The position numbers were made by a program, and so were the translations under genes. A DNA stretch of 19,025 nt from assembly GCF_003243465.1 (NCBI RefSeq), contig NZ_QFQZ01000084.1:1-19025 (forward strand), given 5' to 3'. Positions 13,788-19,025 of this stretch are shown piece by piece. The notes under the pieces were generated by a model. It did no database searches and was not told where the DNA came from. It saw only the letters and a list, made by a program, of their open reading frames with translations. This stretch comes from Caulobacter segnis (lineage in GTDB: Bacteria; Pseudomonadota; Alphaproteobacteria; Caulobacterales; Caulobacteraceae). Position 1 is the first letter of the stretch; each line of letters begins with the position of its first letter.

Positions 13788-16700
13788 ATGGGAACGGCCA
13801 AAAGGCCGTCCGCCGCTCGCGGACGTGACTCAAAAGCCAACAGGCTGAAGTATGGCGCCTCGATACTGGCGCTGGGCGCGCTGGTGTTCGGCGCACCGGC
13901 TCTGGCGCAGACCGCGGCCAAGGCGGACGACAGCCAGGTCGTCGACCAGGTGGTCGTCACCAGCATCAAGCAGAGCCTCAAGAGCAGCCAGCAGCTGAAG
14001 CAGTCGTCCGACATCATCGGCGACTCGATCACCGCCGAGGACATCGGGGCCCTGCCGGACCGTTCGGTCACCGAGGCGCTGTCGCGCGTTCCGGGCGTCT
14101 CGATCAACCGTTTCGCCGCCGGCGTGGACCCTGACCACTTCTCGGTCGAAGGCTCGGGCGTGGTGGTTCGCGGCCTGAACTTCGTCCGTTCGGAGCTGAA
14201 CGGCCGCGACACCTTCACCGCCAACAACGGCCGCATCCTCAGCTTCGCCGACGTTCCGTCCGAGCTGATGGGCGGCGTGGACGTGTTCAAGAGCCCCTCG
14301 GCCGACATGATCGAGGGCGGCATCTCGGGCACGGTGAACCTGCGCACCCGCCTGCCGTTCGACAGCAAGGGCCAGATCCTGTCGCTGTCGACCGAAGTGA
14401 CCTACGGCGACATGATCAAGAAGTATCGCCCGTCGATCACCGGCCTCTATAGCAACCGCTGGGACACCAACGCCGGCGAGTTCGGCCTGCTGGCCTCGTA
14501 CGTCAATTCGCGCCTGGCCAACCGCAGCAACGCCATCCAGGCGTCGAACTTCGGCTGCCGCACCAACCTTGGCCAGGCGGTCTCCGACTGCGGCAATGGC
14601 ACGAAGGGCGTGTGGTTCCCGCGCGGCGCGGCGTTCCGCTCGACCGACACCGACCGCAAGCGCGAGGGTCGCGCCTTCGCCGCCCAGTGGAAGAGCAACG
14701 ACGGCACGATGCAGGCCGCGTTCCAGTACCTGCGCTCGAAGGCCGTGGCCGACTGGACCGAACACGCCGTCGAAATCGCCACCGACAACGTCACCAGCAA
14801 TGGCGACTCGCGTCCGGCCGAAGGCACGACCTTTAGCTTCGACGACAGCGGTGTCTTCACGAAGGGCGTGATCACCGGCACCACCGGCTGGCGCGCCGAC
14901 CAGCAGGGCAGCGATCCGCGCACGCCGATCGACGGCCTGCAGTCGAACAATATCCGCCGCGACGAGACCCAGACGACGATCACCTCGGACTACGGTTTCA
15001 ACTTCAAATGGACCCCCAACGAGCACTGGGGAATCCTGTTCGACGCCCAGCACGTGGACTCGTCGGTCGACGCGGTCAGCATGGGCATCTGGGGCTCGAC
15101 CTTCCAGAACGCGGCGATCACGCTGAACGGCAAGAAGCTGCCGAACATCACCTTCCTGCCGCCGTCGAACGGCACCTCGCTGCCGACCTGCGCGCCGTTC
15201 ACCGACAGCTGCACCTCGTACCTGCGCGGAACCCACGGCAGCTTCAGCGACCCGTACAACAACTTCTGGCGCTCGGCGATGGACCACATCGAGCAGTCGG
15301 AAGGCACCGAGGACGCCGTCAAGCTGGACGTCGAGTACAAGTTCAACGACGACACCTGGTTCGAGTCGGTGAAGGGCGGCGTGCGCTGGTCCGAGCGCGA
15401 CCAGACCACGCGGTTCTCGACCTACAACTGGGGCGTTCTGTCCGAAATCTGGGGCAGCGGCGGGCCGGTCTGGATGGACGACCCGATCAACAGCAACCCC
15501 AATACCCCCGGCGGTGCCAACAGCACCGCCCAGGTCGAGGCCTATGCGTTCGACAACTTCCTGCGCGGCAAGGTGGCCGTGCCGACGGCGGGCCAGCCGC
15601 GGCTGTTCTACACCGGCAATACGGTCGAGAACTACGCCGAGGTCTCCAAGTTCGCGCTGTCGGTCGGCGACGAGTGGCGTGATCGCCTGGCCGGCGGCTG
15701 TCCGCAGAACTGGGTGCCCCTGGCCCAGCGCTGTAACGTCATCGCCGGGACGCCCTTCCTGCCGCAGGAAATCAATCCTGTGAACGAGAAGACCCAGTCG
15801 GCCTATCTGATGACGCGCTTCCGCGGCGACATGGGCGACGCCCGCATCAGCGGCAACATCGGCCTGCGCTACACCAAGACCAAGCGCGTGGCCGACGGCT
15901 TCACCGCCTTCCCGAACGCCACGGGCCTCGCCACCGAAGCCGACTGCGCCGCCATCCCGGACGGCCAGACTCCGTCGCCGTTCTGCCAGCTGACGCCGGC
16001 GGTGCGCGCCCAGGCCCGCGCCTGGGCCAACGGGGCGGTGACGCCCTCCACGGCCAAGTCGTCCTTCGAATACTGGCTGCCGAGCTTCAACATGAAGATC
16101 GTCATGCCGCACGGGCTGCAGTACCGGATCGGCCTGTCCAAGACGGTCACCCCGCCCGATATCGGCCTGACCCGCAACTACTACAACCTGGCGCGCAACA
16201 CGAACGCCGTAGGCATCACCGGCGGTCGCCCGACGGGCAACGTGACGGTCGGCAACCCGTACCTGAAGCCCTCCCAGGCCAAGAACATCGACGCCTCGAT
16301 CGAATGGTACTTCGCCCCGGTCGGCTCGCTGACCTTCGCGGCCTTCTGGAAGCAGCTGACCGACGTCAACTTCAACTCGACCGCCCGCATACCGTTCACC
16401 AACAACGGCGCCACGTTCGACGTTCTGGTGACCACGCCCGGCAACTCCAGCAAGAAGTCGACGGTCAAGGGCTTCGAGATCGGCTACCAGCAGTTCTACG
16501 ACTTCCTGCCCAAGCCGTTCGACAAGCTGGGGATCAACGCCAACTACAGCTACATCGACAGCTCGGGCGTGCCGCAAAGCACGCTGTCGGCCACCGATCC
16601 CGACGTGGCCGCCGGCCGCGTCACCACGGTCGACACCAGCAAGCTGCCGCTGCAGGGCCTGTCCAAGCACAACGCCAACTTCGCGCTGGTCTATGAGACC

Positions 16701-16988
16701 AACACGGTCTCGGCGCGCCTGGCCTACAACTGGCGTTCGGACTTCCTGCTGACCGTCCGGGACGTGATCGTGCCGTACGCGCCGATCATGAACGAGGCCA
16801 GCGGCCAGCTGGACGGTTCGGTCTTCTACAACATCACGCCGAAGATGAAGATCGGCGTCCAGGGCGTGAACCTGCTGAACGAGACCACCCGCACCACCCA
16901 GGTCCTCAACAACGAGCTGCTGAAGACCGGCCGCTCGTGGTTCATGGCCGACCGGCGCTACACGCTGGTGCTGCGGGCCAGCTTCTAA
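13788..16988 (+). CDS. TonB-dependent outer-membrane receptor
   Basis: This 1066-residue receptor should import a large or scarce ligand across the outer membrane using TonB energy. A long basic stretch (1-21) precedes the signal core GASILALGALVFGAPALA, with cleavage at about residue 40 (ALA-Q). A TonB-box-like DQVVVTS lies at 53-59. The plug domain follows (about 70-190), with ALPDRSVTEALSRVPGVSI, VVVRGLNFVRSELNGRD, a VFKSPSADMIEGGISGTVNLRT block, then a long beta-barrel ending in YTLVLRASF with the terminal Phe needed for assembly. The plug style is that of Caulobacter and Xanthomonas carbohydrate-type receptors. No N-terminal secretin/STN extension is seen, so no FecR-type signalling is expected. 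Divergent halogenases and a convergent GH3 enzyme suggest a plant-glycoside or aromatic ligand, but this is inference. Confidence 0.93.
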   Translation: MGTAKRPSAARGRDSKANRLKYGASILALGALVFGAPALAQTAAKADDSQVVDQVVVTSIKQSLKSSQQLKQSSDIIGDSITAEDIGALPDRSVTEALSRVPGVSINRFAAGVDPDHFSVEGSGVVVRGLNFVRSELNGRDTFTANNGRILSFADVPSELMGGVDVFKSPSADMIEGGISGTVNLRTRLPFDSKGQILSLSTEVTYGDMIKKYRPSITGLYSNRWDTNAGEFGLLASYVNSRLANRSNAIQASNFGCRTNLGQAVSDCGNGTKGVWFPRGAAFRSTDTDRKREGRAFAAQWKSNDGTMQAAFQYLRSKAVADWTEHAVEIATDNVTSNGDSRPAEGTTFSFDDSGVFTKGVITGTTGWRADQQGSDPRTPIDGLQSNNIRRDETQTTITSDYGFNFKWTPNEHWGILFDAQHVDSSVDAVSMGIWGSTFQNAAITLNGKKLPNITFLPPSNGTSLPTCAPFTDSCTSYLRGTHGSFSDPYNNFWRSAMDHIEQSEGTEDAVKLDVEYKFNDDTWFESVKGGVRWSERDQTTRFSTYNWGVLSEIWGSGGPVWMDDPINSNPNTPGGANSTAQVEAYAFDNFLRGKVAVPTAGQPRLFYTGNTVENYAEVSKFALSVGDEWRDRLAGGCPQNWVPLAQRCNVIAGTPFLPQEINPVNEKTQSAYLMTRFRGDMGDARISGNIGLRYTKTKRVADGFTAFPNATGLATEADCAAIPDGQTPSPFCQLTPAVRAQARAWANGAVTPSTAKSSFEYWLPSFNMKIVMPHGLQYRIGLSKTVTPPDIGLTRNYYNLARNTNAVGITGGRPTGNVTVGNPYLKPSQAKNIDASIEWYFAPVGSLTFAAFWKQLTDVNFNSTARIPFTNNGATFDVLVTTPGNSSKKSTVKGFEIGYQQFYDFLPKPFDKLGINANYSYIDSSGVPQSTLSATDPDVAAGRVTTVDTSKLPLQGLSKHNANFALVYETNTVSARLAYNWRSDFLLTVRDVIVPYAPIMNEASGQLDGSVFYNITPKMKIGVQGVNLLNETTRTTQVLNNELLKTGRSWFMADRRYTLVLRASF

Positions 16989-17002
16989 AGGGGCGAGCGA
17001 CG

Positions 17003-17033
17003 GGCCGCGGCTCCAGCGTCTGGAGCCGCGGCC
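17003..17033. terminator. Perfect 14-bp hairpin after the TonB receptor
   Basis: Arms GGCCGCGGCTCCAG (17003-17016) and CTGGAGCCGCGGCC (17020-17033) pair without mismatch around a 3-nt loop. It begins 15 nt after the receptor stop. No T-run follows, so it is more likely a 3'-end-protecting or processing structure than the terminator itself; the T-tailed hairpin follows 25 nt later. Confidence 0.6.
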
Positions 17034-17056
17034 AAGTCGTTCTTCCGGACGCCTTG

Positions 17057-17093
17057 AACGCGCACCGCCTTCCCGGCGGTGCGCGTTTTCTTT
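17057..17093 (+). terminator. Rho-independent terminator of the TonB receptor
   Basis: CGCGCACCGCC (17059-17069) and GGCGGTGCGCG (17075-17085) form an 11-bp perfect stem with a 5-nt loop, extended by two A-T pairs and followed by TTTTCTTT (17086-17093). This is a textbook intrinsic terminator for the plus strand. It also lies 12 nt beyond the stop of the convergent GH3 gene, but the minus-strand tail is less T-rich. Confidence 0.92.
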
Positions 17094-17104
17094 GGGGCGT
17101 CCGT

Positions 17105-19025
17105 CTAGCGAGCCTTGGACGACACCGGCAGCTTGGCCCCGGCCAGGGTGACAGGGGCGGTGGCGACCAGGGCCCGCGACGAGGCTCCCAGGGCGACATC
17201 GTACTGGCCGGCCGCGATCGACCAGCCCTGCGCCGCCTGATCCCAGGTGGCCAGCAGGCGAGGATCCACCGTCAGGGTCACGCGCTGGGTCGCGCCTGGC
17301 GCCAGGGCGACCTTCTTGAAGCCGGCCAGGCGCTTGGGCGCTTCCCAGCCTCCGGCCTTCGGCGAGACATAGACCTGCGGCACGTCCTTGCCGGCGCGGG
17401 CGCCGACGTTCTTGACGTCGAAGCTGACGGTGACCTTGTCGCCGGCGACGCTGGCGGTCAGGTTCGAATAGGCGAACTTGCTGTAGGACAGGCCGTGGCC
17501 GAACGGGAACAGCGGCTCGATCTTCTTCAGATCGTACCACTTGTAGCCGACCGCGGCGCCTTCGATGTCGTAGTTCACGTCGAACAGGTCGTCAGGCTTC
17601 TTCGGATCGCCGTCGAGCTTCGGGCGGGGCAGGTCGGCCACGCTCCTGGGGAAGGTGACGGGCAGGCGGCCCGAGGCGTCGACCTCGCCGGTCAGGACGC
17701 GGGCGATGGCCTCGCCGCCCGCCGTGCCCGGGTACCAGGCCTCGACCACGGCGCCGACCTTGTCCAGCCAGGGCATGACCACAGGGCCGCCGGTGATCAG
17801 AACGACCACGGTCTTCTTGTTGGCCGAAGCCACCGCGTCGATCGTGGCGTTCTGGTTCTTGGGCAGGTTCAGGGTCTCGGCGTCGACCGACTCGGTGGTC
17901 CACTGGTCGGCGAAGACCAGGGCCAGCTCGCTCTGCGCGGCCAGCTTGGCGGCGCGGGCCGGATCGGTCCCGTCGTCATAGACGATCTTGGCGCCCGGAT
18001 AGCGCGCCTGCAGCGCCTTCAGCGGCGACGAGGGATAGTAGATCACCGGGCCCGGCCAGGTGGCGGGCTCCAGGCCTTTCACCGCGCGGCCGCCGGCCGG
18101 ATAGACCTGGGACGAGCCGCCGCCGGACAGCACGCCGACGTCGGCGTGGGCGCCGATCACCGCGATGGTCTTGGCGGTCTTGGCCAGGGGCAAGAGGTCG
18201 CCATCGTTCTTCAACAGGACGATGCCCTCCTCGGCGTCGGCCTGGGTGACCTTGGCGTGGGCGGCCAGGGTAGCGGCCGGCAGGTCGTGCGAGGTCGGGG
18301 TGGGGACCGGATGGTCGACCGCGCCGCTGGCGAACAGGGCGCGCAGCACGCGACGGGCCATGTCGTCGATCCGCGCCTGGCTGACGCGGCCGGCGGCGAG
18401 GTCGGCCTTCAGCGGCGCGGCGAAGAAGGGCTGCTTGTCGAAGGCGTCGCCCGCCGACTCCTGGTCCAAGCCCGCATTCGCCGCCTTGGCCGACGAGTGC
18501 GCCGCGCCCCAGTCGGACATGACATAGCCCTTGTAGCCCCAGTCTTTCTTCAGGACGGTGTTCAGCAGCCAGTCGTTCTCGCAGGCATAGGTCCCGTTGA
18601 CGCGGTTATAGGCGCACATCACCGAGTGCGGGTCCGACTGCTCGATGGCGAACTGGAAGGCCAGCAGGTCCGACGTGCGCGCGGCCGTCTCGCCGATGTT
18701 GGAGCTGACCACGAAGCGGCCGGTCTCCTGGGCGTTCAGGGCGTAGTGCTTGATCGTCGAGATGATCTTGTTCGACTGGATGCCGCGGATCTGGGCCGCG
18801 ACCATCACGCCGGCCAGCCAGGGATCCTCGCCGCCATATTCGAAGTTGCGGCCGTTGCGCGGCTCGCGGACCAGGTTCACGCCGCCGGCCAGCTGGACGT
18901 TGAAGCCGGAGTCACGGGCCTCCTTGCCGATCATGGCGCCGCCCGTCTCGGCCAGGTCGGGATTCCAGGTCGCGGCGGTGGCGATGCCGGCGGGCAGGGC
19001 GGTGCGCGCGCGCAGGTCCTGGCGC
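17105..19025 (-). CDS. GH3 family beta-glucosidase-type glycoside hydrolase, 5' end missing
   Basis: This frame is open to the right edge and shows 639 C-terminal residues; the true start lies outside the window, and the ATG at 18934 is internal. Reading in from the edge, RQDLRARTALPAG and ATAATWNPDLAETGG match the GH3 TIM-barrel domain. They are followed by NLVREPRNGRNFEYGGEDPW, the K-H pair in IKHYALNAQE, and VMSDWGAAHS, whose Asp (codon 18514-18512) is the expected nucleophile. A second alpha/beta domain with EEGIVLLKND and a C-terminal fibronectin III-like domain (PFGHGLSYSKFAYSNL onwards) complete the beta-glucosidase layout. Substrate could be beta-glucosides or beta-xylosides; sequence alone does not decide. 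It is convergent with the receptor. The signal peptide, if any, is beyond the edge. Confidence 0.92.
   Translation of the reverse strand, partial: RQDLRARTALPAGIATAATWNPDLAETGGAMIGKEARDSGFNVQLAGGVNLVREPRNGRNFEYGGEDPWLAGVMVAAQIRGIQSNKIISTIKHYALNAQETGRFVVSSNIGETAARTSDLLAFQFAIEQSDPHSVMCAYNRVNGTYACENDWLLNTVLKKDWGYKGYVMSDWGAAHSSAKAANAGLDQESAGDAFDKQPFFAAPLKADLAAGRVSQARIDDMARRVLRALFASGAVDHPVPTPTSHDLPAATLAAHAKVTQADAEEGIVLLKNDGDLLPLAKTAKTIAVIGAHADVGVLSGGGSSQVYPAGGRAVKGLEPATWPGPVIYYPSSPLKALQARYPGAKIVYDDGTDPARAAKLAAQSELALVFADQWTTESVDAETLNLPKNQNATIDAVASANKKTVVVLITGGPVVMPWLDKVGAVVEAWYPGTAGGEAIARVLTGEVDASGRLPVTFPRSVADLPRPKLDGDPKKPDDLFDVNYDIEGAAVGYKWYDLKKIEPLFPFGHGLSYSKFAYSNLTASVAGDKVTVSFDVKNVGARAGKDVPQVYVSPKAGGWEAPKRLAGFKKVALAPGATQRVTLTVDPRLLATWDQAAQGWSIAAGQYDVALGASSRALVATAPVTLAGAKLPVSSKAR

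Noticed and set aside
13830..17540. 1236-codon open frame antisense to the TonB receptor and into the GH3 gene
   Set aside because: It has no start signal, crosses a clear intrinsic terminator region, and its product is a low-complexity Arg/Gly/Ala run typical of high-GC shadows. The opposing receptor has full family motifs.
1..19025. CRISPR arrays, tRNA or rRNA genes, insertion sequences, integrases, phage genes
   Set aside because: No regularly spaced direct repeats, no tRNA or rRNA signatures and no transposase or integrase motifs were seen on either strand.

Overview
This GC-rich window with dense short-spaced operons looks like an alphaproteobacterium of the Caulobacteraceae, most likely Caulobacter or a close relative. 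The main reasons are a sigF-nrsF pair divergent from a bufferin operon, a GTAACC-N16-CGWA promoter pair of the Caulobacter sigma-F type, a TonB-dependent receptor with divergent flavin-dependent halogenases, and scattered CCCGG/CCGGGACCCAG intergenic inverted repeats. This assignment is made from memory of gene families, not from a search.

Layout. (1) 1-938: an intergenic repeat, a Fur box, and bfd-bfr, a bacterioferritin-associated ferredoxin followed by bacterioferritin (iron storage and release). (2) 944-2746 (-): a membrane chemoreceptor convergent with bfr. (3) 3076-3651 (+): a five-helix TspO/MBR-like membrane protein behind a general-stress (EcfG-type) promoter candidate, followed by a terminator enclosed by an inverted repeat pair. 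(4) 3795-7594: a metal-stress module. bufABCD runs leftward: a secreted four-cysteine DUF2282 peptide, a DUF692/MNIO maturase, its DUF2063 partner and a DoxX membrane protein. sigF-nrsF runs rightward: an ECF sigma factor and its membrane anti-sigma. Both directions carry matching sigma-F promoters in the 182-nt divergent region. A large hairpin repeat separates bufA from bufBCD.

(5) 7626-13443 (-): a tightly coupled operon of a 35-codon Arg-rich small ORF and four halogenase-family genes. Three halogenases carry the family motifs. The second in the operon is short and has lost the FAD-binding glycine, the catalytic lysine and the WxWxIP and EPLES motifs. (6) 13788-16988 (+): a large TonB-dependent receptor divergent from the halogenases across a 448-nt control region with palindromic, LacI-like operator candidates. 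It ends in two strong hairpins, the second a textbook intrinsic terminator. (7) 17105-19025 (-): a GH3 beta-glucosidase-type enzyme that runs off the right edge.

The bufferin unit is recognisable as a known system (sigma-F control, MNIO-modified copper-binding peptide). The least explained part is the halogenase cassette: a receptor that imports an unknown ligand, three apparently competent halogenases, one probably inactive paralogue kept in frame and coupled, and a small coupled ORF with a better ribosome-binding site than the first halogenase. The substrate of this cassette cannot be read from the sequence.
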